Shown here: piece by piece, positions 24,990 through 35,220 of the stretch
How the letters are laid out: each line of letters starts with the position of its first letter
Numbering within the stretch: position 1 is the first letter of the stretch
Origin: Endomychus coccineus
Taxonomy: Eukaryota > Arthropoda > Insecta > Coleoptera > Endomychidae
Length of the DNA: 64,000 nucleotides
NCBI GenBank assembly: GCA_958510875.1
Contig: OY294067.1
Coordinates: forward strand, 263,784,180 to 263,848,179
Reading direction: 5' to 3'
Translations under genes and position numbers: made by a program
The notes under the pieces: model-generated
What the model was told of the DNA's origin: nothing
Database searches by the model: none
What the model saw: the letters and a program-made list of their open reading frames with translations, nothing else

Positions 24990-27310
24990 TACATTTATAA
25001 AAAAAGTTACAAATTGGGTGATTTAGTAATATGTTAAGCTTAATGAAAACCTGTTTTTTGGTATTTTTTACAATGAGTAACTATTTATATTGGGAATAAA
25101 TGCATATTATTTTCATCTTAGTTTTACTTTCAGTTACCCAATTTTAAAGTTTGTCTTTTGAGATCTCCTTCAGAGACTTTTTATTTCCTTAAAATAATAA
25201 TGAAGGTCTATGTTCGATAATTAGTTACGTAATTTTCGATTTTACTTTTGTGAACTCGTTGTTGAAACTTTTTGAATGTTCTTTTCACCTGCGAACACTT
25301 GTTTTAGTTACCTGATTTGAGACTTCCACTTCTGTATTCTCGTTGCTGAAATTTTTTGCATATTTTTTTTTCTTGCAAATGAGAATGAACACTTATCTTA
25401 ATTCTAATCACCTAATTTCAGATTTATTCATTGGTGATCTCGTGGATAAGACTTTCTACAAATAAAAATATTGATTCATCTTAGTTTAAGACACTTACCT
25501 AAAGGAATCTAAGATTTCTTTTTTCCTATTTTAAGATTTCTAAAAATTTGACCCTGTTTCTTAGAATTGTTATATAATAGTTCTATGTAAAATTCTGTAT
25601 TACATAAATGGTATGTGCGAACCTGAATTGTAGTATTATTTTAATTTCTTGTTTCACTGCAAAATTACAGGATTGATGAATAAATAATATAAGATTTCTG
25701 AATTTTTAGATATTTATCTACGAAATATTTACTGTAATATTGAATAAATGAGTAGCTTCACATTTTCTATATAGAATACATTATACCTAATCTTATGGAA
25801 GTTATTACCTATTTTCCTTTAAATCATTCCATATATTTATATAAAATGATTACATAATTATATGTAACAAATAATTTATTACATTACATATTACATAATC
25901 CTATGTAACAAATAAGCCATTGCATGACTGCTTGTGTAATTTTACAGTAATACTTTTTATAGTGTACCCATCAGTATTTTTACAGAGTTTCTGTACTATA
26001 TTTGCCACAAAGCCATTGTTCCTGATATTTTGATATTCCTTTGAGCTCAGATTTGTTCTTGGTATTCTCGAATCGTAGATTTGGTGACATCAAGAAGACA
26101 TGAATACAAACAAGTATCTCGCAGCAAGAGGATAACCGAAACATTCACAGTAGGATACGTTTGTCTGAACTATTCAACTTGAATGAATTCCCTTTACGCA
26201 GCAGAAGAAATATTCCAGGGATCTGGACTTCATAAATAAAATGGATAGTGACTATAGATACAGAAGTAAAGACATTAATTCATAACGCTGTGAAATCCCT
26301 TCCTGTATAGGGTAATTGATGGAATCATGAAAACCGGAAATAGATATGTGTTCATTCTGATTCAAGCCAATTAAAATTGTAAATGCTTACAATTTAGGTG
26401 CTGATCAGAATGGTTAACTTGGTACCTCTCTTGGAAATGATAAAGAGTTCGTCCAGTATAAAAGTTGGAAATTAATTTAAAAAAATGGATACATCGCAAA
26501 AATTTCAACTACGACTTGTAAACTCAACCCGACGTACCAGGAATTTTTTCGACCGAAAATAGCATCATCAATCTATCGATTGAATTATCTAAAAACCATG
26601 CTGCCAACGTTCTATGTTTTTTTATAGAAGGATATTGCATTTTAAGAGTAAATATATAAAAACAGAGATCATTCAATGCATTCTTGAATTTTCGCTAAAC
26701 GAATAATGTTCGAAGAACATCATGTGAGCTAGCAGTGGAATGTTGAAATTTTTCTTGAAAGTTGAAAGTCTCACAAGTAGGTACTTCCATAAATCTTAGG
26801 ACAATCCCAGAAATACGTATTCATAATAATAAGGTCTCCCTAGCTTATATCGATCAGTAACGCCATAAACTAATAGTTCTAGACAGTCAATGTCCTTAGT
26901 GGGACATCTATTCATAGATGGCGTGAGATATTTTGGTCTTTTTCGCCATACTGTTGGTCGGTTATGTCTAGCTCCAACAGAAATCGTTCAGTAACGTTGC
27001 AAACTTTCTCGAAACAGCTGTCTAGAACTATTAGTTTATGGCGTTACTGATTGATCCAGTTAGATCATTATTATCTGGCGAAGGCCAACATGAGATAAAT
27101 CAATACATCCATATATTTATTTATCTCGTTTCTTACATATTTATAAGTGATTGTACGTAGCTAATAGGGTTGACGAGCACTACCTGAAATATTCGAAAAC
27201 TGCAAAATTTGAACTTGCAGCATCAATAATGAAGAGCATTGAACATCTTTGTACTTAATTAAATTGGTCAAGCAAATTCAAAACAACGTTCAAATCGACG
27301 TAATATTACC
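24990..27310 (-). repeat. Arm B of the diverged inverted duplication
   Basis: Reverse complement of 9900-13950, with insertions and deletions. It lacks the 529-bp PLE insert: the pre-insertion site is readable around 25440-25470 (CGTGGATAAGACTTTCTACAAATAAAAATATTGATTCATC). It also lacks the 10870-11570 LINE piece. It keeps the shared LINE 3' end at 26690-26790. Confidence 0.8.
26860..27050. repeat. Foldback with about 30-bp arms
   Basis: AGTAACGCCATAAACTAATAGTTCTAGACAG (about 26859-26889) is repeated inverted at about 27017-27047. The loop of about 130 bp includes TAGATGGCGTGAGATATTTTGGTC, which also occurs in arm A near 10335-10355 in the other orientation. Looks like a small palindromic element or the ends of one. 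Confidence 0.6.
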
Positions 27311-27319
27311 ATTGGGATG

Positions 27320-28020
27320 CGGGAAGCTACCTCGACATAACTTAGAACAAATGCATATTTCGATAACTATGACTAAAAATATTATTGGAGAGAACCATTA
27401 CATTCTGCTGATTTGGACGATGCTGTAATGTCATTAATGACAACATTAGCTACATTCTATAAAAAAGTTTGATTTCTTTGAGAATTATCTCGATTATTGA
27501 TTATTAGTACTTGTCGTGAAAATATGCCTGAACAATATAATCTGATTTATGTGAAATTGACACCCGAGTTTGTTCATCCTTCATTGAATCTAATTTTTTC
27601 GGTTGATTTCGATCAAATTGAATGCTGGCTAGTGGATTCAAATTTAACTTCGTTATAATTGTCAGATTCTTGTAGAGGGCGTTTGACTTTTTTTCTATCA
27701 TATCAATAATAAATACTTTATTATTGAGTACAATCATGGTTTTTGATTTCACATAGGTATGATTATTTGGTATTTTATAAAAATGTGTTTTTGGCCACCC
27801 AGTCAATTATTGAATTGTATAAGAAACAAATATGATTATAAGTATTTTTAAATTAGAGTTATGTGTTTGAAATAAATTATATTTAACGTGTATTCAAACC
27901 GAACTGGCAACAGAGGTCGAACATATATTTCGGTTGATTCGCACCCCCATTGATTTATCAGCTTCGACACAGCCTTTCCAGTATCGCTCCAGAAACGGAT
28001 TAGTAGCAATATACACTGTC
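27320..28020. other. Unassigned AT-rich DNA
   Basis: A 100-codon minus-strand frame at 27504-27806 has no recognisable motif. Nothing else seen. Confidence 0.45.
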
Positions 28021-28021
28021 C

Positions 28022-28033
28022 ATTATAAGTAAG
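28022..28033. repeat. 12-bp target site duplication of the large PLE (left)
   Basis: ATTATAAGTAAG, repeated exactly at 38634-38645, 10.6 kb away, just outside the PLE 3' terminus. Confidence 0.8.
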
Positions 28034-28176
28034 AATATAATAAGATTCTCGACCCAGTATGAATTATATAAAAAATTCTCGTCTTAAGACGAACATTTAT
28101 AACATAGTGTTAATGTGACCTAATTCCCGAGAATTTTTTATATAATTCATACTGGGTCGAGAATCTTATTATATTA
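28034..28176. repeat. Inverted terminal structure of the PLE 5' end
   Basis: 48-bp arms (28034-28081 and 28129-28176) are perfect or near-perfect reverse complements. The 47-bp centre starts TCTTAAGACGAACATTTATAAC. The part from AAGACGAACAT onward equals the sequence just after the predicted ribozyme cleavage site at 38574, so the direct copy begins at the cleavage point. Confidence 0.75.
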
Positions 28177-28254
28177 CTATTTCGGCTGGGATATAAGCCT
28201 TAATATGGAAGGAACAACCACCTATCCTAGAGTTTTGAAAGGTACGGAAAGTTA

Positions 28255-29594
28255 ATGAAGATATTGGCAAGAGAGAAGAATCGTAGAATTTATCTGGTAA
28301 GATGTAGGAACTTGCAGGTTTTTCCAAATTTCATTGTATCTAAATCAAAGGAGAATATGTTAAGCAAGGTGCAAAATAAGAAGGCGTACGCAAAATTATT
28401 AAATTCTCTGCATAAAAATTGTTTGAACTTGTGCATTAAAGAAGCATGTGCAAATCTAGCAGAGGTTGAAAACAAAATTAAACTCGTTAAACAAACATGT
28501 TACCAAAATTATGATAACAACTTTATATCGCAATTTTTTCAAAATTAGCAAAACAATTTCGAAAAAAATTTCAACAAATTCAAAGCCATTCAATATAAAA
28601 AGATAAATAATTTGATGAAAGGTGTAGCTTAGCAAAAACAAAATATCAATGAACAATAGTTGAAAAATCTAACTGACACAAAAATTCCGAATGAGGTACA
28701 GCACATGTTAAGCTTAGGTCCGAAGTTTGCATTGCCTAATAATAATAAAAAACTGCCTATTGACAATATTATTGCAAATTTAGAATGCGGAATCAGGAAT
28801 AAAAATGTAGAAGAAAAAATGAAATGCGAAACAAAGTTTGTAACATCTTGACAAACAAAAAGAACAAACAGAAAGCAGAAATAGGTATTGCAAAGAATCG
28901 TTTTAACTATCATACAAAAATAACAAAAGAATTCTTAGATGCTAACCCTCAAATTTTAGTTTTGAACGCGGATAAATGTAATAAAACCGTCATAATGCAT
29001 AAAAATGACTATGAAAACAAAATGGGAAACCTTTTGAATGATGAAACAACTTATAAGAAATTAAAATCTGACCCTACTTCATCAGTACAAAATATCATGA
29101 ATAAATTCATGAATAAATGGCATAAAAATAAGATAATCCCTATTGAATTAAAAAATAAATTAATTTGCCATAATGGGCTTGCACCTTATATCTATGGGCT
29201 TCCTAAATTACATAAAAATGATATACTCCTAAGACCCATTGTAAGTAATATTGGAGCCCCTACTTACAATTTATCAAAATTTCTATCAAAATCTATCAAT
29301 AATATAATAGGAAAAAATGAATTTTATGTGAAAGACTCATGGCATTTTAATGAATTTATAAAATATCAATCCGTACCAGTAAACCATCAACTAATTTCCT
29401 TGGATGTTGTTTCTTTATTTACAAATATACCTGTCGTTTTGGCATTAAATTGCATCAAAAAACGTTGGCCAGAGATTAAAAACCACACACCTCTTGATCA
29501 ATCGAATTTTATAAATGCGGTAAAGTTTTGTTTAGAATGCACTTATTTTCAGTACGGTGAGTAATATTTTGGACAAATTTTCGGCACAGCAATG
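28255..29594 (+). pseudogene. PLE reverse transcriptase, N-terminal part (interrupted)
   Basis: The reading frame is broken into 28255-28548, 28660-28851 and 28824-29564. The last (246 codons) carries the PLE RT palm: 'LVLNADKCNKTVIM' (first conserved block), 'YGLPKLHKNDILLRPIVSNIGAPTYNLSKFL' in substance, and 'ISLDVVSLFTNIPV' (motif A with the catalytic Asp). A TAA at 29562-29564 follows 'YFQYGE'. The frame then continues as '..YFGQIFGTA' up to the LTR at 29595. The next residues (MGSPIS..) lie beyond the insert at 37165. Stops at 28546, about 28630 and 28656 and a frame change at about 28824-28851 are independent of the insertion. Confidence 0.8.
29591..29594. repeat. AATG target duplication of the Ty3/gypsy element (left)
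   Basis: The PLE RT codes ..GCA ATG here; AATG recurs at 37164-37167 where the RT reading resumes. Confidence 0.8.
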
Positions 29595-29843
29595 TGTTAA
29601 GATGTACTATATGACTATATATGGTCAAATGAACTTTATTAACTTACTAAGAATTTATCATACTATTGCTAACGTGCTTTGTTATTAATAAACAGCACGT
29701 TCATAATGTCATATATTCTCGCTCGACTTAAAGAGACTTTAATTATTAGTTGTTACTTTGCCTTGTGTAGTAGCTATAATTCCTGCTGTATTTTACTTAA
29801 TAAATTTTTTTTAAAGTAAAGTTCCAAACGGCAGATCATAATT
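29595..29843 (+). repeat. 5' LTR of the Ty3/gypsy element
   Basis: 249 bp, starting TGTTAAGATG and ending CATAATT. It differs from the 3' LTR only at 29710 (C/T) and at 29811-29812 (TT/AA). AATAAA signals occur at 29687 and near 29800. No clear TATA box; an ACTATATATGG stretch lies near 29620. Confidence 0.9.
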
Positions 29844-29860
29844 GGCGCAGTCGGTAGGAT
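29843..29860 (+). other. Primer binding site
   Basis: TGGCGCAGTCGGTAGGAT starts at the last base of the LTR. This is the form used by several insect errantiviruses and usually assigned to tRNA-Ser; the tRNA assignment is from memory of the family, not tested. Confidence 0.65.
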
Positions 29861-30180
29861 TCCAAAACAAAGTTTATCGCAAATTTTGGTTTATTTCAAT
29901 AATTTATTTGGAAGTAAATTCAGTGGTTGACACTCAAAGGGTACCAAACATCGTTCGCTGGACCGTGATTCAACTACAAGAACCAACGACAAGTGAATAT
30001 TGTCACCAGGGCCTGAACAACCTCTTCAAGCCGCAGGAAGCAGAGGACAGCATCGCCGAAGCTCCTATACTTAAGAAAGAAGGAAGAATCAAAGATATGA
30101 AGACAGCATACGTAACAGTACTGTAAGCATTCTCAATTCCTTATTCCATTATCCAATTTTTCAAGTGATTTATAATTTTG

Positions 30181-31498
30181 ATGAGCGATTCTGATCAAGA
30201 ATTTTATTCTCCTATTAATAATAATAGAAGTAGAAGTCCAATCTCACGTAATAACTTATATTCAAATAAAGAACATATTAATACAGATATGACAGAATTA
30301 CAATTGCAACAATATCATTTAAACGCAATCCCCACATATGATGGAGACAAAAGCAACTCTTGCTATTTTTATTACTGCTTGTGAAAATTTAATTAATACA
30401 TTTGCTGATCGAGTAAATTCTAATAATCCAAAAAATGAATGGTTACTTAGATCAATAATTTCAAAACTAGAAGGTAGGGCTAGAATATTGATTGGCACTC
30501 GTGAAGATGCCACAAATTGGCCAAGAATCAAAGAATTATTATTACAATATTTCTCAGATCAGAGAAACGAGGATTGTTTAGTCAGGGATCTCATGTCATT
30601 GAAACCCGAGCCTAGAGAATCTTCATATCAATTCGGTATGAGAATTCAAGATGTAAGAAGTTTATTGCAAACAAAATTAAGATTAACTATTAATGATGAT
30701 AACATACGTACAGTAAAAACGAACATATACGACAATTTAGCGTTACAAACATTTTTGCATGGTTTACCGTCACAATTAGGTTTAGCTATTCGTATACAGA
30801 AACCGCCTCATTTAGAACATGCGATGAGTTTAGTTGTAGATGAAGAAAACTTCATGTACGCAGATAGACATTATAATCCAAATAATAAACATATGCAAAG
30901 CTATAATAAAATTCCAGCTAGAATGAGTAGTACTCATAATTATACGGTATCATCACCGTCATCTAATATGTTTATTCCTAAATTCACTTCAAGTCACGCA
31001 CCTCAAGTTCCACACTTTAATAGAGCACATAATACACAATTCAGAAATAGTAATAATCATTCTCAGAATAATTTTAAGCCACAACAATCATTTAATACAT
31101 TCAGACATCCACAACAATCAACGAATTACTACAAACCACCCCAACAACAATTTAATTCATACAAACAACCACAACAAACAGTAAATGCACATAATACATT
31201 CAAACGCTATGCAAATAATAATTATAAATCAACTCCGATGGAAACTTCCACGGTTAACATGTCGAAGAATACCCAAAACGTACGTCCACAATATCAAAGA
31301 GCTGCACCCATAAATTGGGCTGCCGAAGAACTATTTCACCAAGAGATAGAAACATACGAAACAGAACAGGAAATAGAGCCTGAACATTCGGAAATCGAAT
31401 ATTCAGAGCCTTATTCTCATGATAATAATTATTATTTTGAAGAACAAAGCGAAGATGAAAATTTTCAGTTGGACCAAACCTTCAACAATCCACCATAG
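30181..31498 (+). pseudogene. gag: gag of the Ty3/gypsy element, frameshifted
   Basis: The ATG at 30181 opens a frame that stops at 30384. The rest of Gag is in the next frame, 30338-31498. The break fits one extra A in the AAAA run at about 30347-30350, within the codons that lead into 'TLAIFITACEN'. Gag assembles the virus-like particle. The visible part has a helical capsid-like core ('LINTFADRV', 'LLRSIISKLEGRA', 'SSYQFGMRIQDVRSLL') followed by a Gln/Asn/Pro-rich tail with PQQ repeats and an acidic end. No CCHC zinc knuckle is present, as is common in errantiviruses. A homopolymer indel could also be a sequencing error. Confidence 0.8.
31459..31465 (+). promoter_or_regulatory. Candidate -1 ribosomal frameshift site, A AAU UUU
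   Basis: The heptamer lies in the gag frame inside the gag-pol overlap. The pol frame is closed by TGA at 31456-31458 and opens exactly at 31459; gag stops at 31498. A -1 slip here joins gag to pol. The heptamer fits the X XXY YYZ rule. A downstream stimulating structure was not assessed. Confidence 0.7.
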
Positions 31499-34400
31499 TT
31501 CAATTAAATAATGACAATAATCCTAAACTACCGTATATTATAATTCCCGAACTTGACATAAAATTAATGATCGATACTGGCTCTATGAAATCATTAATTA
31601 GTAAGGATACAGTTGACAAATATTACAAACAATTTGTAGAACATGAACCTTTCAAAATTCAATCTGTACATCATGTTAGTTACCACGATGAAATTGTTAG
31701 AATACCATTACCAAAAATATTCAATGTTAATAATGATAACAACAAATTCTATGTTTTCGATGTAAATTCACAATACCAAGGATTGATTGGCCTAGATTTA
31801 TTAAGAACATTGAAAGCCAAAATTGATTTCGAGAATAATCTCTTAGTTACTGAAAAAGCTAAAATTCCAATCTATTTGCCTGACAATAAATGCGTAAAAA
31901 CATTTATGAATTATAAACTAATTATTCAACCTCGCATGGAACAGATAATAAAATTACCCGTGAATTCAAATCAAAGTTACGGAATATTAAACAAAACAAC
32001 TTTCTTTGAAGGAGTAGAATCACCAGTTGCATTAGTAAAAATAACTGATGGTATAGCCACTACTACAGTTATTAATTCAAGAACAAACCCCGTTAAAATA
32101 ACTATTAATAAGCCTTTGGACATTGACGACTTCGAAATAGATAAATACAATGCTTCTTGTAATCAATTAGAAATTAATAATAATCAAATTGAAACAAATT
32201 CAGACCTTAATTCCACATTAAATAACAATTTATCGAACATAAGATTAGATCATATGAATGAAGAACAAAAACACGCCATTCGCAAACTATGCAAGGAATA
32301 CAAAGATATATTTTTTTGTGAAGGTTTACCTTTGACTTTTACCAACCAAGTGAAGCATAAAATAAGACTTTCAGATGACAATCCTATTTTCACTAAATCA
32401 TACAGACTACCACATATACATCAACAAGAAGTTAAGAAACAAATTAATCAATTACTTGACCAAGACATTATACAGCCATCAGCATCACCTTGGAGTAGTC
32501 CTGTACTAATAGTACCAAAGAAAATGGATGCAAGTGGAAAACGAAAATGGCGTATGGTAATTGACTACAGACGTCTAAACGACCATACAATCGAAGATAA
32601 ATATCCGTTACCTAACATTTCAGATATTTTGGATAAATTGGGCAAAAGCCAATATTTCACAACACTGGACTTAGCATCAGGTTATCACCAGGTAGAAATG
32701 TCTCCGGATGATATAGAAAAAACTGCTTTCAGCACTGATGGAGGGCATTACGAATATAAAAGAATGCCTTTCGGTCTTAAAAGCGCACCGGCTACATTTC
32801 AACGGATCATGGATAACATATTGAGAGGGGTACAGAATGAAAAATGTTTTGTCTATTTGGACGACATTATAATATTCTCCACCTCACTACAAGAACATCT
32901 AGAACGTTTAAAGTCCGTATTCGAACGTCTAAGGCAGGCCAACTTCAAAATACAATTAGATAAGAGTGAATTTCTTAGGAAAGAAGTCACCTATCTCGGA
33001 CATATTATTACAGCAAACGGAGTGAAGCCGAATCCTGAAAAAATCAATGCTATCTTGAAATACCCAATACCCAAAACCAGGAAAGAAATCAAAAGTTTCC
33101 TAGGACTCATAGGTTATTATCGCAAATTTATAAAGGACTTTGCTAAAATAACAAAGCCCATGACTAAATGCTTAAAAAAGGACGCAAAGATAGAACACAC
33201 GACAGAATTCATAAACACATTCGAAAAATGTAAACATATACTCACGAACGACCCAGTACTCCAATACCCAGACTTTGAAAAACCTTTCATACTAACCACA
33301 GACGCTTCAAACGTAGCCATAGGGGGCATTTTATCACAAGGTACTCTCGGAAGAGATAAGCCAATTAGTTTCGCTTCACGAACACTTAACGAAAGTGAGC
33401 AAAAATATTCAACAATAAAAAAGGAACTGTTAGCAATAATCTGGGCAGTGAAATATTTCAGACCATATCTTTTCGGACGTAAATTTTTCATTTATACCGA
33501 TCACAGACCTTTAGTCTGGCTCATGAAATTAAAAGAACCAAATTCAAAACTTGTTCGATGGCGCCTCAAATTAGAAGAATTTGATTACGAGATAATTTAT
33601 AAAAAAGGAAAGTATAATACAAATGCAGACGCCTTGTCAAGAGTTCAGATAAATACATTAACAGAACCGCTAGAAAATGAATCAATGATACCTAATGTAA
33701 ACGATACCCAAGAAAATTTAAACGACATAACACAAGATCTCGACCAAATTTTACAAAATCCTGACTTCACTACTGTTTTGGACGATTTAATAGACAGTAT
33801 TCATTCTAATGTAAATACCGAAAAAAAAAATGTTATTCCTATATCGGAAGATGTTATTGAATCAAAACCTAACCAATACTACATAATGACAGTCGCAAAC
33901 TATCCAAGACCAGTAAAGAAAATCAATTATGACAAACAACGTAAATATGTTGTACAAATTTCAGCACATGACAATGAACATGAAATAACAAATTTTTTGA
34001 AAGAATATACGACCCCTGAACAAACATACTATTTCAATTTCGACAAAGAGCAAATGTACAAAGACTTTTGTTTTGTATACACTAAATTATTTAACAATAA
34101 AGGTCCAAAAATAATTAGTTGCAATCAACATAGAATACCTATAATTCATCCAGAAGATATTCATGAAATAATTCAAAAATATCATGAAGGAAAAACTAAT
34201 CATAGAGAAATTAACGAAACTATAAAACAACTATCAAATAAATATTTTATGCCTAACATAAAAGAACATGTAACTAATTATATAAACGAATGCGAAAAGT
34301 GTAGACGCGCAAAGTACGACAGAGACCCACCTAAAATTTCTATTGCTTTGACTGAAACACCCAGTAAGCCTTTTCAGGTAATTCACATAGATATATTCTC

Positions 34401-35220
34401 TGTAGAAAATCAGATATATTTGACTATTGTAGACGCCTTCATTAAATTAGGACAAGCAATACCAATGACATCAAAATGCTCAATTGATATGACTGACGCT
34501 TTGATAACTTATTTCCAATTTTACGGAACCCCCGAAACCATTACAACTAATGAATTCAATAATGAAACTGTCAAACAATTATTACAATTACATAAAATTA
34601 AACCACATTTTACAACACCGAGAAATCCGGCATCGAATGGTATTGTAGAACGTTTCCATTCTACACTACTTGAACACATAAGACTTATGAAACAAGAATT
34701 CACACAAACTACCATCCAATCCTTAATAAAGTATGCAATCATAGCATATAATAACAGTATACATTCCAATACAAATTTCACGCCTTTTGAATTAACTTTA
34801 GGACATGCACAAAATAGAGATATTTTTGACGTAGATGACCAGAATAAGATATTACAAGAATATCTAAATAATCACAAAAGAAAGTTAGCAATCACTTACG
34901 ATAAGGTTAAAGAGAAAATTGAAAAACATAAATTACAAGCATTTGAAAAGCGAAATAAAGATACATCTAATATCCTATTTGAAAATGTAAAACAAGTATA
35001 TACCAAGGTGGATAGTCGCACTAAAACAGCACCTAAATTCGATGGTCCTTTCGAAGTAATTAACGTAGATAAAGAAAAGAATATCGCAAAAATAAAAAAA
35101 GATAAAACTGCAAAACAATCACATTTACGACAGTTAAGACGCCCTGTTATTGTTGCAGATTGTTCATCATCACGACCGACAACTCGATCGCAAACCCAGA
35201 AATCAAAATTACAAAAATAA
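31459..35220 (+). CDS. pol: pol polyprotein (protease, RT, RNase H, integrase)
   Basis: Open without a stop from 31459; the first ATG, at 31567, starts 1217 codons. Numbered from that ATG: protease with DTG at residues 3-5; RT about 250-480 with YLDD at 430-433; RNase H about 570-700 with the first Asp in TTDAS at 579 and ending in a NADALSR motif; integrase with an HHCC zinc finger starting at H861 and catalytic Asp at D942. The region expected to give the second catalytic Asp reads ITTNEF (992-997) with no Asp. The final Glu is in the VERFH motif (E1028). The protein makes cDNA and inserts it. Expressed by -1 frameshift from gag. Integrase activity is doubtful. Confidence 0.9.
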   Translation, partial: KFSVGPNLQQSTIVQLNNDNNPKLPYIIIPELDIKLMIDTGSMKSLISKDTVDKYYKQFVEHEPFKIQSVHHVSYHDEIVRIPLPKIFNVNNDNNKFYVFDVNSQYQGLIGLDLLRTLKAKIDFENNLLVTEKAKIPIYLPDNKCVKTFMNYKLIIQPRMEQIIKLPVNSNQSYGILNKTTFFEGVESPVALVKITDGIATTTVINSRTNPVKITINKPLDIDDFEIDKYNASCNQLEINNNQIETNSDLNSTLNNNLSNIRLDHMNEEQKHAIRKLCKEYKDIFFCEGLPLTFTNQVKHKIRLSDDNPIFTKSYRLPHIHQQEVKKQINQLLDQDIIQPSASPWSSPVLIVPKKMDASGKRKWRMVIDYRRLNDHTIEDKYPLPNISDILDKLGKSQYFTTLDLASGYHQVEMSPDDIEKTAFSTDGGHYEYKRMPFGLKSAPATFQRIMDNILRGVQNEKCFVYLDDIIIFSTSLQEHLERLKSVFERLRQANFKIQLDKSEFLRKEVTYLGHIITANGVKPNPEKINAILKYPIPKTRKEIKSFLGLIGYYRKFIKDFAKITKPMTKCLKKDAKIEHTTEFINTFEKCKHILTNDPVLQYPDFEKPFILTTDASNVAIGGILSQGTLGRDKPISFASRTLNESEQKYSTIKKELLAIIWAVKYFRPYLFGRKFFIYTDHRPLVWLMKLKEPNSKLVRWRLKLEEFDYEIIYKKGKYNTNADALSRVQINTLTEPLENESMIPNVNDTQENLNDITQDLDQILQNPDFTTVLDDLIDSIHSNVNTEKKNVIPISEDVIESKPNQYYIMTVANYPRPVKKINYDKQRKYVVQISAHDNEHEITNFLKEYTTPEQTYYFNFDKEQMYKDFCFVYTKLFNNKGPKIISCNQHRIPIIHPEDIHEIIQKYHEGKTNHREINETIKQLSNKYFMPNIKEHVTNYINECEKCRRAKYDRDPPKISIALTETPSKPFQVIHIDIFSVENQIYLTIVDAFIKLGQAIPMTSKCSIDMTDALITYFQFYGTPETITTNEFNNETVKQLLQLHKIKPHFTTPRNPASNGIVERFHSTLLEHIRLMKQEFTQTTIQSLIKYAIIAYNNSIHSNTNFTPFELTLGHAQNRDIFDVDDQNKILQEYLNNHKRKLAITYDKVKEKIEKHKLQAFEKRNKDTSNILFENVKQVYTKVDSRTKTAPKFDGPFEVINVDKEKNIAKIKKDKTAKQSHLRQLRRPVIVADCSSSRPTTRSQTQKSKLQK
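35145..35158 (+). promoter_or_regulatory. Candidate splice acceptor for env
   Basis: CTGTTATTGTTGCAG ends at 35158, just where the env frame opens (35160). Errantivirus env is translated from a spliced RNA. The env frame here has no N-terminal signal peptide of its own, which fits a missing first exon. No donor was identified. Confidence 0.4.

Noticed and set aside
28290..28913. Minus-strand frames rich in Phe/Leu opposite the PLE RT
   Set aside because: Antisense of Lys/Asn-rich PLE coding sequence.
29842..30126. 94-codon open frame after the 5' LTR
   Set aside because: It begins inside the primer binding site at a TTG and lies in the untranslated leader; no gag-like features.
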